This document shows positions 24,080 through 35,200 of a DNA stretch of 64,000 nt, piece by piece (positions within the stretch are counted from its first letter, which is position 1; each line of letters opens with the position of its first letter). Under the pieces are notes generated by a model. It was not told the origin of the DNA, did not search any database, and saw nothing but the letters and a program-made list of their open reading frames with translations. The DNA is taken from NCBI RefSeq assembly GCF_002743055.1, contig NZ_PDYM01000010.1, positions 1 to 64,000 on the forward strand, written 5' to 3'. A program made the translations under genes and the position numbers. The DNA is from Sporosarcina sp. P13 (GTDB lineage: Bacteria; Bacillota; Bacilli; Bacillales_A; Planococcaceae).

Positions 24080-26185
24080 ATGGCTACTGAAAAAAATGTT
24101 TATCGTTTACAAGGATTGTCCTGCACAAATTGCGCTGCGAAATTCGAAAAAAATGTTCGTCAAATTGATACGGTGGAAGATGTGCAGTTAAACTTTGGGG
24201 CATCTAAGTTAACAGTGGCTGGTGTTGCTTCGATCTTACAATTGGAAGAGGCCGGTGCATTTGACGGTATAAAAGTATTCCCAGAAAAACAGCGAATCAT
24301 TAAGCAACATATACCGTTTTGGAAAAAACGTGAGAATCAGACGACAATTGCATCGCTAATCCTATTGCTCGCTGGGTACGGTGTGTCTACGGCCAATGGG
24401 GACAATAACTGGTTATCTATCGCGTTCTTCCTTGCAGCTATTTTAATCGGCGGCTACAGCCTCATGAAAGAAGGGTTACGCAACCTTTCTAAACTAGACT
24501 TTGATATGTCCACGCTTATGACGATCGCTGTCATTGGGGCAGTGTTAATTGGGGATTGGGCAGAGGGTGCTGTTGTTGTGTTCTTATTTTCAATCAGTGA
24601 AGCATTAGAAAGTTATTCGATTGATAAAGCTAGAAACTCGATCAGCTCTTTAATTGACATAGCACCTTCAACAGCGATTGTGTTACGTGGTGGTAAGGAG
24701 TTTGAAGTAGAAGTTGAAAACTTACAAATTAATGATGTCATCCTGATTAAACCGGGGCAAAAGATCGCGATGGACGGAGAAGTGATCCAAGGAGATTCTT
24801 CTGTTAATCAGGCAGCTATTACAGGTGAGTCGGTACCTGTTCATAAAATGCTTGGTGATGAAGTGTTCGCGGGGACTTTGAACGAAGAAGGTTCTATGCA
24901 AGTACGTGTAACGAAACTTGCAGAAGATACGACGATTGCGAAAATTATTCATTTAGTTGAAGAGGCGCAAGCAGAAAAAGCACCGACGCAGCAATTCGTC
25001 GATCGTTTTGCAAAATACTATACACCAGCAATTCTTGTCATTTCTTTATTGATCATGGTGATACCGCCACTAGTCATGGGTGGATTATGGGGTGAATGGT
25101 TCTATAAAGGGCTTGTCGTACTCGTTGTAGGCTGTCCGTGTGCATTAGTTATCTCGACACCAATCGCGATTGTCACAGCGATTGGTAATGCCGCGCGAAA
25201 TGGTGTACTCATCAAGGGGGGCATTCACTTAGAAGAGACTGGGCAAATAAAAGTCATTGCCTTTGATAAGACAGGTACGTTGACTGAAGGGCGTCCTGAA
25301 GTGACAGACATTATTTCTGTTTCTTCTTTGACAGAGGATGAAGTACTTATTCAATCGGCATCCATAGAGAAATACTCTCAGCATCCCCTTGCTTCATCTA
25401 TTATGAGAGCGGCGGAAAAATTAACTGATGACTTGATTGAGGTGGAGAACTTCCAGTCCATAACGGGGAAAGGCGCGAAAGCAGTAATAGATGGTCAGCT
25501 AGTACATGTCGGCAGTCCGAATTTGTTTAGAGAGATGCGTCCGCTTGTGGCTTCATTTGAACAGCAAATTCTGGAACTTCAACAGCAAGGGAAAACAGTG
25601 ATGCTAGTATGGTCTGAAACAGGTCTAAACGGCATGATTGCTGTGGCAGATCAAGTTCGTAAAAGTAGCTTATCGATTATTCAAAAGTTACATCAAATCG
25701 GTATTGAAAAAACAGTAATGTTAACGGGGGATAATGAGTCTACTGCTACAGCGATCGGACAGCAACTAGGCTTGTCGGAAGTGAATGCGGAATTATTACC
25801 GCATGAAAAAGTGGAAATGATTAAATCGCTAGGACAATACGGTAAAGTTGCGATGGTCGGAGATGGTGTCAACGATGCACCGGCATTAGCTACAGCGAAT
25901 GTTGGGATCGCGATGGGTGGTGCTGGTACAGATACAGCGCTAGAAACGGCTGATATTGCGCTTATGGCAGATGACTTGGAAAAACTGCCTTATACGATCA
26001 GATTAAGTAAGCGTACCAAACGAGTGATTCTGCAAAACATCTCCATTGCACTTGGCTTAAAAGTTATTGCGTTGTTACTCATTATTCCGGGCTGGTTGAC
26101 ATTATGGATGGCGGTTATGGCAGATATGGGTGCGACTGTGATCGTTGTGTTGAACTCTTTACGGTTAATGAGAAGCAGGGAATAA
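24080..26185 (+). CDS. cadA: Heavy-metal P1B-type ATPase, CadA-like (Cd/Zn/Pb efflux)
   Basis: Membrane pump exporting soft divalent metals. One N-terminal metal-binding domain with GLSCTNCAAKFE (Cys15, Cys18), membrane CPC motif GCPCALVIS (Cys352-Cys354), phosphorylation site DKTGTLTEG (Asp396), HP motif SQHPLAS and hinge GDGVNDAPAL. ATG 24080 is 8 nt from AAAGGA; a TTG 16 codons upstream is less likely. No CadC repressor gene adjoins it, but an operator-like palindrome precedes its promoter. Exact metal is inferred from the family. Confidence 0.9.
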   Translation: MATEKNVYRLQGLSCTNCAAKFEKNVRQIDTVEDVQLNFGASKLTVAGVASILQLEEAGAFDGIKVFPEKQRIIKQHIPFWKKRENQTTIASLILLLAGYGVSTANGDNNWLSIAFFLAAILIGGYSLMKEGLRNLSKLDFDMSTLMTIAVIGAVLIGDWAEGAVVVFLFSISEALESYSIDKARNSISSLIDIAPSTAIVLRGGKEFEVEVENLQINDVILIKPGQKIAMDGEVIQGDSSVNQAAITGESVPVHKMLGDEVFAGTLNEEGSMQVRVTKLAEDTTIAKIIHLVEEAQAEKAPTQQFVDRFAKYYTPAILVISLLIMVIPPLVMGGLWGEWFYKGLVVLVVGCPCALVISTPIAIVTAIGNAARNGVLIKGGIHLEETGQIKVIAFDKTGTLTEGRPEVTDIISVSSLTEDEVLIQSASIEKYSQHPLASSIMRAAEKLTDDLIEVENFQSITGKGAKAVIDGQLVHVGSPNLFREMRPLVASFEQQILELQQQGKTVMLVWSETGLNGMIAVADQVRKSSLSIIQKLHQIGIEKTVMLTGDNESTATAIGQQLGLSEVNAELLPHEKVEMIKSLGQYGKVAMVGDGVNDAPALATANVGIAMGGAGTDTALETADIALMADDLEKLPYTIRLSKRTKRVILQNISIALGLKVIALLLIIPGWLTLWMAVMADMGATVIVVLNSLRLMRSRE

Positions 26186-26187
26186 TG

Positions 26188-26225
26188 AAAAACACCAGAC
26201 GAATAAAAATCGCCTGGTGTTTTTT
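26188..26225 (+). terminator. Terminator of the metal ATPase gene
   Basis: AAAAACACCAGACGA pairs with TCGCCTGGTGTTTTT. Confidence 0.85.
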
Positions 26226-26263
26226 ATGTCTGCTGGAATGATAGAATGGATAGGAGTACGATA

Positions 26264-27670
26264 ATGAGGAGTGTGAATGATGTGGGGATGACAAGTAATG
26301 AGTTAGAAATCATCATGAACAAACAGAAAACATATTATGTTTCGGGTGTGACAAGAAGTATTGCATTTCGTAAAATGATGTTACAAAAATTATATGAGGC
26401 GGTAGAACGCCATGAAAAAGAAATTACAGAAGCACTCCATAAAGATTTACGTAAACCACCACTTGAAGCCTATGTGACGGAAATAGGTTTTGTCTTATCT
26501 AGTATTACACATACATTGAAATATATAGACGAATGGATGACACCAGAAAAGGTGAAAACACCGATCCATTTGCAACCAGCTACAAGCTTTATCGTCAAAG
26601 AACCATATGGTATTGCGTTAGTGATTGGGCCGTTTAACTATCCGTTACAACTTCTGCTTGACCCGTTAATAGGGGCAATTGCTGCCGGGAATTGTGCCGT
26701 ATTAAAGCCATCTGAAGATGCGCCGCATATAGCGAATGTTGTAGAGAAATTGATTGCTAGTACGTATCCATCAGACTATGTCACTGTTGTACAAGGTGGA
26801 AAGGAAGAGACTCAGCTTCTATTAAAAGCACCTTTTGACTATGTTTTCTTCACAGGTAGCGCAAACGTTGGAAAGATTGTCATGCACGCTTGTGCGGAGC
26901 GATTGACACCACTGACGTTAGAATTAGGTGGAAAAAGTCCGGCGATTGTTGATAGCACTGCGGATATACGCAAAGCTGCTGAAAAACTTGTCTGGGGTAA
27001 GTTCTTGAATACAGGGCAAACTTGTATTGCACCAGATTATGTATTGGCAGATGTATCGATCTATAATCAGTTGCTTGAGGAAATGAAAAAAGCGATTCAA
27101 CGATTTTACGGTAAAGATGCTCAGAAAAGTGCGGACTATGGGCGAATCATTAATGACCGTCAGTATCAGAGACTTGCAGTCATTTTGGAGCAAGATCAAA
27201 CGTATATCGTAGAAGGTGGCCGTATGGACGCTGAAGATCTTTATATCGAACCGACACTTCTCGCTCTACCAGATTGGGATAAAGCAAGTATGCAAGAGGA
27301 GATCTTTGGACCGATACTTCCCGTAATTCCATATGAGAGTTTAGGTTTGGCTATTCAGCAAATTAGCAAGCTACCTAAATCGCTGGCAGCTTATTTCTTC
27401 ACGGAAAATGACAAAGCGGCAGATCATTTTATCGAAGCCTTACCATTTGGCGGTGGTTGTATCAACGACACTATCTCACACGCTGGTAATATCCATCTTC
27501 CATTTGGAGGTGTTGGACCGGCTGGTATGAATCAGTCTCATGGGAAAGCTAGCTTTGAAACGTTTTCCCATGCAAAGTCAATTATGAAAAAGAGTACAGC
27601 TGTAACGTTATCAGTAGGTTACCCACCTTATAAAGGAAAGCTTCCTTTAGTGAAGAGATTCATTCGCTAA
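26264..27670 (+). CDS. Aldehyde dehydrogenase (class 3-like, YwdH type)
   Basis: NAD(P)-dependent oxidation of aldehydes to acids. Motifs: FTGSANVGKIV (coenzyme binding), LELGGKSP with the general-base Glu, and NTGQTCIAPDY with the catalytic Cys. About 468 residues, the short class-3 type seen in YwdH. ATG 26264 is 7 nt after GGAG; GTG 26282 with GAGGAG and ATG 26288 are alternatives. Its 3' end overlaps the convergent kinase gene by 24 nt. Substrate unknown. Confidence 0.9.
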   Translation: MRSVNDVGMTSNELEIIMNKQKTYYVSGVTRSIAFRKMMLQKLYEAVERHEKEITEALHKDLRKPPLEAYVTEIGFVLSSITHTLKYIDEWMTPEKVKTPIHLQPATSFIVKEPYGIALVIGPFNYPLQLLLDPLIGAIAAGNCAVLKPSEDAPHIANVVEKLIASTYPSDYVTVVQGGKEETQLLLKAPFDYVFFTGSANVGKIVMHACAERLTPLTLELGGKSPAIVDSTADIRKAAEKLVWGKFLNTGQTCIAPDYVLADVSIYNQLLEEMKKAIQRFYGKDAQKSADYGRIINDRQYQRLAVILEQDQTYIVEGGRMDAEDLYIEPTLLALPDWDKASMQEEIFGPILPVIPYESLGLAIQQISKLPKSLAAYFFTENDKAADHFIEALPFGGGCINDTISHAGNIHLPFGGVGPAGMNQSHGKASFETFSHAKSIMKKSTAVTLSVGYPPYKGKLPLVKRFIR

Positions 27671-28729
27671 AGGTAGACAAATAGTAACTTTTGTTCCCGC
27701 GTGCTCTATACTTTCAATGTCTAGAGTGCCGTGGTGATCAAAAATAATCTTTTTCGAAATGAGAATGCCGAGTCCTCTACCATCTTCTTTAGTAGTGAAG
27801 AATGGCTGATTAATCGAATCTAAAGTAGAAGGACACATACCGGGACCGTTATCCACAAAAGTAATACAAATCGAGTGATCCAGAATTTTTACGGTGATGT
27901 CTATTTGTCCATTATTTCGAATGGCATCGCAGCTATTTGAAATAATATTGCAGAATACTTGTTTTAACGAATATACATTTCCAAGTATCAATGTGTCAGA
28001 TGTAGGTGTATGAAGATGGCAAGTGATTGCATGATTAGTGAACGTTGCATCATAATCACTCACCACTTCTTGAATCAATTCGATAGTTGAAAAAATGGTT
28101 TGGTTATGAAGTGAGGGAGTAGCTAATTCCAAGAAATCAGTTATGAGATGATTCACTTTGTCGACTTCATTTTCCATAATTTTTGTAAAAGTACTATAAG
28201 GGTTTTGTGGATCATCATTCATCATCTGAATGAACCCTGTAATTGCGGTCATTGGATTTCGTACTTCGTGTGCTAAAAAAGAGGCAACCGTACTTAGGTT
28301 TTTAAGTTTAACGAGCTCTGACCTTTTCTGTTCTAGCCGAAGATGTAACGTGATATCATGTGTAATATATGAAATGGCAATCACTTCATTGTAATCATTA
28401 AAAATAGGTGACATATTTATTTCAGCATGAAACGTTGAACCGTCTTTACGTTTTTCAATAACACGTTCATTTCTAAGACTTTTACCTTCCTTCAATTGAT
28501 CACGCCTGGCTCTAACTTTTTTCATTTCTGTTTCGGGATAAAAATCAATGACTTTGCCTTTGCACTCATCCAGCGTCCAACCGTATAATTTTTCGAATGC
28601 AGGATTACAACAGATCATCGTATCGTCTATGTTAAAAACAGAAATAGCGTCTTGTGATTGTTTGAAAAGTTGTTCCAAATAGTTATAGAATTCAGGTGTA
28701 TTATTTAGTTGTGTAGATATTATGATCAC
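27647..28729 (-). CDS. Orphan PAS-domain sensor histidine kinase
   Basis: 360-residue soluble kinase: PAS domain about residues 20-130 (ISVFNIDDTMICCNPAFEKLYGW), HisKA with phospho-accepting His154 in FLAHEVRNPMTAITGF, and a C-terminal HATPase (NISNSCDAIRN, DNGPGMCP, GLGILISKKI). No membrane segment and no adjacent response regulator. This H-box is typical of sporulation kinases that feed Spo0F, which is inference here. The GTG start almost touches its AGGAA ribosome site, an unusually short spacing, so the true start is uncertain. Confidence 0.85.
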   Translation of the reverse strand: MIIISTQLNNTPEFYNYLEQLFKQSQDAISVFNIDDTMICCNPAFEKLYGWTLDECKGKVIDFYPETEMKKVRARRDQLKEGKSLRNERVIEKRKDGSTFHAEINMSPIFNDYNEVIAISYITHDITLHLRLEQKRSELVKLKNLSTVASFLAHEVRNPMTAITGFIQMMNDDPQNPYSTFTKIMENEVDKVNHLITDFLELATPSLHNQTIFSTIELIQEVVSDYDATFTNHAITCHLHTPTSDTLILGNVYSLKQVFCNIISNSCDAIRNNGQIDITVKILDHSICITFVDNGPGMCPSTLDSINQPFFTTKEDGRGLGILISKKIIFDHHGTLDIESIEHAGTKVTICLPLANESLH

Positions 28730-28907
28730 TTCCTAACTGGTTACTTGCCTAGCAACTATCTAAGGTGGATGTAAGTAGAAAATACGCGTATGATGGTAGT
28801 AACCGGCTATCTATATGTTACCCTTATTTTTTATGCAATAAAACATAGTTTGAACAAAGATTATGACATTTATTTGATTAATCTACTTATTTATTGGAGG
28901 AAACCTT

Positions 28908-30395
28908 ATGAATACGAAAGAACTTTTATCTGTACTGCCTGTGAAAACTATAAAAGGGACTATGCCCGAACGTGTTACGGATTTAGCGGTAGACTCTAGG
29001 GTTATCCAAGACGGGGGGGCGTTTGTTTGTCTGAAAGGTTATACAGTGAATGGTCATCAGTTTGTAAAACAAGCAATTCTGAGTGGAGCACGCCTTATTA
29101 TCGCGTCTGAGCCTATTATAGTAGATGAAGAACGTATCGCAGTTGTATACGTCGAAGATACTACGAAAGCTATTCAATTACTCGCGGCCAAATTTTATAA
29201 CTATCCATCCAAACGTATGACGATGATTGGTGTGACAGGGACAAATGGCAAAACTAGCGTTGGCAATATTATTCATGATATGTTGCGGCAAGCCGATGAG
29301 AAAACTGCTGTGTCTGGTACGATCGGCTTTAAGCTAAACGATATAGTATATGAAACAGAAAACACGACGACAGATGTACTGACGACACAGCAAATGATTG
29401 CCCAAGCAGCGAGTGAAGGTTGCCAGTCAATGATAATGGAAGTGTCCTCCCATGGTTTAGTGGAAGGGCGATTGGCGGGGACAGAATTCGATATTGCGAT
29501 CTTTACCAATTTGACGCATGATCATTTGGATTATCATAAAACAATGGAAAGTTATAGTGCGGCAAAAGGTTTGTTGTTTGCGCAGCTGGGGCAGCAACTG
29601 GATCAGCAGAAATTCGCTATCGTCAATGCAGATGATCCGTGGAGCAGTAAAATGTCGGAGATGACATCATTTCCGACATTTACTTATGGTATTCACCTCA
29701 AATCTTCTTTTCAGGCTATAAACATTCAAATGTTTTCCAATAAAACAGAATTTCAATTGCTGGCACCTGATGGTACCTATTCGGTCACGATGCCTTTAAT
29801 CGGTGAGTTCAACGTCTACAATGCCTTGGCAGCTGTAGCCGCTTTGTACGCGAAAGGAATGGCGATAGAGGAGATTCTACCGTTGCTTGCCGCAGTTTCT
29901 ACTGTGAAAGGTCGCTTGGAAAAAGTAGAAACAACATTACCATTAACTATATTTGTTGACTATGCACATTCTCCAGATGCGATTGAAAAAGCAATCGCAA
30001 CTGTTCAACCTTTGAAAAAAGAGGGGAATCGCTTACTGTTCTTGATCGGAACAGGTGGCAACCGTGATCGCTTAAAGCGCCCAATTATGGGAGAAAAAGC
30101 AGCGGCTGCGGATTATGTCGTGTTTACGACAGATGATCCGAGAGACGAGCCCTATGAGTCGATTGTGTCGGAGCTAAGCGCAAGCATGCCCCATAATCAG
30201 TTTGCATGTATTGGGGATCGTGAAGAAGCTGTGCGTCATACAATTGAAATGGCCAATGAAGGAGATATTATTATATTTGCTGGAAAAGGGCATGAAGATT
30301 TCCAAATCATCGGTAAGACGAAATATCCTCATTCGGACGCAGCGATTGCGCTAGATGAAGCGGCTAAGAAATTCGGAAATACTTCTATAAAATAA
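28908..30395 (+). CDS. murE: MurE-family UDP-MurNAc-tripeptide ligase (stand-alone)
   Basis: ATP-dependent addition of the third stem-peptide residue to UDP-MurNAc-dipeptide. Motifs: GVTGTNGKTSVG for ATP, AHSPDAIEKAI, and GKGHEDFQIIG (Glu463). The specificity motif is D409-D-P-R412, where diaminopimelate-adding enzymes have DNPR, so the added residue may be L-lysine. It is a single gene outside a dcw cluster. ATG 28908 follows GGAGGAAACC. Normal length at 495 residues. Confidence 0.9.
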   Translation: MNTKELLSVLPVKTIKGTMPERVTDLAVDSRVIQDGGAFVCLKGYTVNGHQFVKQAILSGARLIIASEPIIVDEERIAVVYVEDTTKAIQLLAAKFYNYPSKRMTMIGVTGTNGKTSVGNIIHDMLRQADEKTAVSGTIGFKLNDIVYETENTTTDVLTTQQMIAQAASEGCQSMIMEVSSHGLVEGRLAGTEFDIAIFTNLTHDHLDYHKTMESYSAAKGLLFAQLGQQLDQQKFAIVNADDPWSSKMSEMTSFPTFTYGIHLKSSFQAINIQMFSNKTEFQLLAPDGTYSVTMPLIGEFNVYNALAAVAALYAKGMAIEEILPLLAAVSTVKGRLEKVETTLPLTIFVDYAHSPDAIEKAIATVQPLKKEGNRLLFLIGTGGNRDRLKRPIMGEKAAAADYVVFTTDDPRDEPYESIVSELSASMPHNQFACIGDREEAVRHTIEMANEGDIIIFAGKGHEDFQIIGKTKYPHSDAAIALDEAAKKFGNTSIK

Positions 30396-30457
30396 TAGGT
30401 AAATGAATGTCTAGCTTTGAGAGCGTAGAATTATTTTGGTAAATCATTGAAAAAGCA

Positions 30458-30486
30458 TTGAAATGCTTTGCCATACTCTCTATGAT
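30458..30486 (+). promoter_or_regulatory. Sigma-A promoter of prfC
   Basis: TTGAAA (30458-30463), 17-bp spacer, TATGAT (30481-30486), 30 bp before the prfC ATG. Confidence 0.6.
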
Positions 30487-30516
30487 AGAAAACGTAAACA
30501 AAAGGAGAGTACCCTG

Positions 30517-32091
30517 ATGCAAAAGAATATACATGATGAAATAACATCACGGAGAACGTTTGCGATTATCTCGCACCCGGATGCCGGTAAAACTACTATA
30601 ACTGAAAAACTTCTATATTTTGGTGGCGCAATTCGAGACGCGGGAACAGTTAAAGGGAAAAAGAGCGGGAAATTTGCGACTTCCGACTGGATGGAAATCG
30701 AAAAACAGCGTGGTATTTCTGTTACGTCTTCCGTTCTCCAATTTGACTATGATGGAAAACGCGTCAATATTTTAGATACACCTGGACACGAAGACTTCAG
30801 TGAAGATACATACCGTACGTTAATGGCGGTAGATGCTGCGGTTATGATGGTGGATTCAGCTAAAGGGATCGAGCCCCAGACGATCAAGCTTTTTAAAGTA
30901 TGTAAAATGCGTGGTATTCCGATTTTTACATTTATCAACAAGATGGATAGACAAGGTAAAGAACCATTAGAGCTAATGGAAGAACTAGAAGAAGTACTTG
31001 AAATTCAATCGTATGCGATGAATTGGCCGATTGGTATGGGGAAAGAATTCCTCGGTATTTACGATCGCTTTAATAAGCGTGTGGAATTAGCAAGACCAGA
31101 AGGAAATGAACGTTTTCTTCCAATCGATGGAGAAGGAGAACTTGCTGTTGAACATTCCATGACGGAGACTTCTTATTATAAGCAAGCGCTAGAAGATGTC
31201 ATGTTATTGAATGAAGCGGGTAACGACTTCGATGAAGAGCGTATTGCTCATGGTGAACTTACACCTGTATTCTTCGGAAGTGCTTTGACGAACTTTGGTG
31301 TACAGACGTTCCTGGAAACATTCTTACAATTCGCTCCACCACCGCAACCACGAAAGACTAGAGATGGTGAAGATATAGATCCAGAGTCAGAACTGTTTTC
31401 GGGATTCATCTTTAAAATCCAAGCGAATATGAATCCGGCTCACCGAGATCGTATTGCATTTGTCCGGATCGTATCGGGTGAATTTGAACGGGGAATGTCG
31501 GTGAATGTGCCTCGCCTATCCAAGACTTTTAAACTGACGCAAACTACACAGTTTTTGGCAGATGATCGCGAAACGGTAGATGAAGCAGTGGCTGGTGATA
31601 TTATTGGACTCTACGATACGGGGAATTATCAAATTGGCGATACAGTCGTTGGTGGAAAAGGCAGTTTTGAGTTTGATGCCTTACCTCAATTCACACCTGA
31701 ATTATTTGTCAGAGTAGCCGCCAAAAACGTTATGAAATCGAAACAGTTCCATAAAGGGATTTTACAGTTAGTGCAAGAAGGTGCGATTCAATACTATAAG
31801 ACATTGCATACTGAAGAAGTCATTTTAGGGGCAGTAGGTCAGCTACAGTTTGAGGTGTTTGAACATCGCATGAAAGCGGAGTATCATGTGGATGTGCAAA
31901 TGGAAATAATGGGCTCTAAAGTCGCACGTTGGATCGAGAATGAAGAAGATGTAAAAGAATCTATGGCGGGACAACGAGCATTGCTTGTAAAAGATCGTCA
32001 TGATCGAAAAGTATTCTTATTCGAAAATGAATTTGCTATGCGTTGGTTCCATGATAAATTCCCAGACATTCGTTTGTATAATCTTCTTTAA
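30517..32091 (+). CDS. prfC: Peptide chain release factor 3
   Basis: Translational GTPase that recycles RF1/RF2 from the ribosome. G1 [10 protein letters not shown]3 [13 protein letters not shown]4 NKMDR, then RF3-specific C-terminal domains ([17 protein letters not shown]). 524 residues from ATG 30517, which follows AAAGGAG. RF3 is absent from B. subtilis as far as I know but common in Planococcaceae and staphylococci. Confidence 0.94.
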   Translation: MQKNIHDEITSRRTFAIISHPDAGKTTITEKLLYFGGAIRDAGTVKGKKSGKFATSDWMEIEKQRGISVTSSVLQFDYDGKRVNILDTPGHEDFSEDTYRTLMAVDAAVMMVDSAKGIEPQTIKLFKVCKMRGIPIFTFINKMDRQGKEPLELMEELEEVLEIQSYAMNWPIGMGKEFLGIYDRFNKRVELARPEGNERFLPIDGEGELAVEHSMTETSYYKQALEDVMLLNEAGNDFDEERIAHGELTPVFFGSALTNFGVQTFLETFLQFAPPPQPRKTRDGEDIDPESELFSGFIFKIQANMNPAHRDRIAFVRIVSGEFERGMSVNVPRLSKTFKLTQTTQFLADDRETVDEAVAGDIIGLYDTGNYQIGDTVVGGKGSFEFDALPQFTPELFVRVAAKNVMKSKQFHKGILQLVQEGAIQYYKTLHTEEVILGAVGQLQFEVFEHRMKAEYHVDVQMEIMGSKVARWIENEEDVKESMAGQRALLVKDRHDRKVFLFENEFAMRWFHDKFPDIRLYNLL

Positions 32092-32107
32092 AATTTAATC
32101 ACTTACA

Positions 32108-32142
32108 AACCCGGTCGGAGCAATTGTAATCTGACCGGGTTA
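32108..32142 (+). terminator. Probable terminator of prfC
   Basis: AACCCGGTCGGA pairs with TCTGACCGGGTT (one G-T); the T tract is weak. Confidence 0.6.
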
Positions 32143-32267
32143 TTTACTAAGACTGGGAACAAATGAACTTACGTTAGGTAGGTAAGGAAATTCTACAGTT
32201 GAGTGGAAAAGCGCGAGCCCTCCACCAAATAGTAGTGCATACAATTGGTAAAGAAAGGAATAGTGTA

Positions 32268-35200
32268 ATGAAAATTAGTAGTTTTTCAGTTAAACGGCCT
32301 GTTTTTACATTAGTCACTATGTTTTTAATTATTATTTTGGGAACCGTTTCGTTTTTAAAAATCCCGATCACATTAATACCAGATTTAAATCCACCTATAG
32401 CAGTAGTTGTTACGAATTATCCAGGTGCTTCGCCTACAGAAGTCAGTGAGAAAATTACGAAGCCATTAGAAGAAAGTTTATCGACAGCACCAGGATTAAA
32501 ATCGATGCAATCTTCTTCACAAGAAGGTGCTAATTTACTCTTCTTAATGTTTGATTGGTCTTCTGTAATTGATGATGTCCAAATGGATATATTACAAAGA
32601 ATTGATCAAGTGCCGATGCCAGAAGGTGCGAATAAGCCTCGGTTCATGAAATTCGATCCATCTCAATTCCCAGTCATCCAGCTTTCTCTTCATACTGTAG
32701 ATAAAGAAGCAGATATTAGAAGTATCGCGGAGGATTTAGAAAAAGAGTTACGTCGAATTAATGGTGTAGCAAGTGTTAACGTATCTGGTAAAATTATTAA
32801 AGACGTACAAGTAATTTTAGACCCTGAAAAGTTAAAAGAGTTTGGACTCGCTCAATCAGACGTTGTGCAAATGATTCAGGCAAGTAATGTCTCAATGCCA
32901 GGTGATTCGATTGATACGAATGATGGTAGACGATTAACGACAAGAATCATCAGTTCCATCCAAAGTATTTCGGATGTTCGCGATATTCAGTTAGGTGCGA
33001 ATCCGTTAACAGGTGAAAAAATTAACGTTTCTGATGTAGCAGATGTTGCACTACTTGAACCGAAGGCACAGACAAAGACACGAGCGAACGATGAACAAGC
33101 TGTGTTGTTGTCCGTTCTTCAGGAATCAGGAGCTAATACAGCAACTGTGTCGAAGGAATTCAAATCTTCATTAGATGAATTGCTTAAAAAAGACGCTTAT
33201 AAAGGCATTGAATCCGATGTTCTGTTTGACCAAGGGGACTATGTAAAACTGGCTATCGGTAATATTGGACAGTCGCTAATCCTTGGTGGATTGTTCGCAA
33301 TGCTAGTATTATTTATCTTCTTACGTGGTATTAAGAGTCCAGTTATTATTGGCGTGGCAATCCCTTATTCCGTAATCGTTACATTTGTCCTTATGTATTT
33401 TGCAGATTTCTCACTTAATATTATGACACTTGGTGCATTAGCATTAGGAATAGGAATGCTCGTCGATAATGCGATTGTAGTGATTGAAAACATTGAACGT
33501 CACTTAGCGATGGGTAAACATCCGGAAGAAGCTGCAAAAGACGGATCGAAAGAAGTAGGCGGTGCAATTACAGCATCTACGCTAACTACACTCGCAGTAT
33601 TTGTTCCGGTCATCTTCATCAGTGGGTTAATCGGACAAATTTTTACAGAATTCGCTTTGACTATTTCGTTTAGTTTATTTGCATCGTTAGTCGTCGCATT
33701 GACTGTTGTACCGATGCTTGCGAGTCGGCTGCTTAAAACTCCTGATGAATTGACTAAGGCGAAAAAGCGACGTTCAAAAGGGTGGAAGACATTTGAGAAA
33801 ACTGTCGTATGGGCACTAGGGCATCGAATACTCGTGCTTGTGATGACTACGATTTTACTAGGGGCCAGTGGATTTGGTCTATTAAAAGTCGGGACAGAAT
33901 TTTTGCCGTCTACGGATGAAGGATTCTTTAGTATTAGTATAAAGCTTCCGAATGGCTCATCCTTAGATTCAACAAATGAAGTTGTTAAACGAATCGAAGA
34001 GAAAATTAAAAAGGAACAAGATGTAGAAGTATATGTAAGCTTAGTCGGCGGAACGCAGCAGAGTATGGCACAAGGTGGGTCTGAGGGAAATATGGCTGAA
34101 ATGTATGTCAAACTAGTTCCTTTAGATGATCGTGATCGCTCTGTATTTGAATTCGTCGATGAAGTACAACCAGCCGTGTTAGATGAAGTAGGTGAAGATG
34201 CAGATGTTAGTTTCAATATGCAGACAGCTGCTGGTTCGAGCCCGAATACGTTAACGTTTTCATTGAATGATACAAATGAACAACGTTTAGAAGAAGCAGT
34301 TACGAAACTCGATAAGAAATTACGTGAAGTGAAGACCGTTACAGAAGTAAAAAATGATTTAATTGATACAGTTGAAGAAGTGAAAATCGAAGTGGATCGA
34401 CAAAAAGCTTCAGATGTAGGCTTAGCTCCTTATCAAATTGCACAAACAGTCAGCGATGTCACGCGGGGTGTATTTGCTACACAAATAGTCTTTGGAAAAA
34501 CAGGCGATGTCGTGGGTGTAAACGTCAGTTATGATGAGAAATTCCGAAACAGTGTAGATAAATTAAAAGAATTAGAATTGAAAACACCGCAAAATACCTT
34601 TGTTACATTAAAAGATGTGGCGGATGTTAAAATAGCGGAAGGACCAGTTGCTATCCAGCGTGTAGACCAAGCGCATTCTATTACGTTTACATTGAAGTAT
34701 CTCTCTAGTGAGTCACTTGGAGATATGACAAAGCGTGTCAATGAAATAGTTGATGATTTAGACTTGCCGACAGAAGTTGAACTTTCATACGGTGGAGACC
34801 GTGAGTTATTTGAAAGTGCGATTAATGATATGTTACTGGCAATTATACTCGCTGTAGTATTGGTGTACATGGTTATGGCGGCGCAGTTCGAATCATTTAA
34901 ATATCCATTCGTTATTATGTTCTCTGTACCACTTATGATTATTGGTGTATCTTTCGGGCTTTTCATAACGGATACACCAGTCAGTGTGACGGCGGTCATT
35001 GGGCTTCTCATACTTGTAGGTATTGTTGTGAACAACGGGATTGTCTTAGTCGACTATATCAACCAAAGAAAAGAAGCGGGACTCAGTTCGTATGACGCGA
35101 TTATCTCATCTGTGCGTGACCGCGTACGACCTATCCTTATGACAGCCCTCACGACTATCTTGGGATTACTTCCATTAGCGCTAGGACTAGGTGAAGGATC

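Noticed and set aside
33500-34216. 238-codon minus-strand frame inside the RND gene
   Set aside because: Antisense to a well-conserved exporter, Ser/Thr-rich composition typical of an antisense shadow, no ribosome site.
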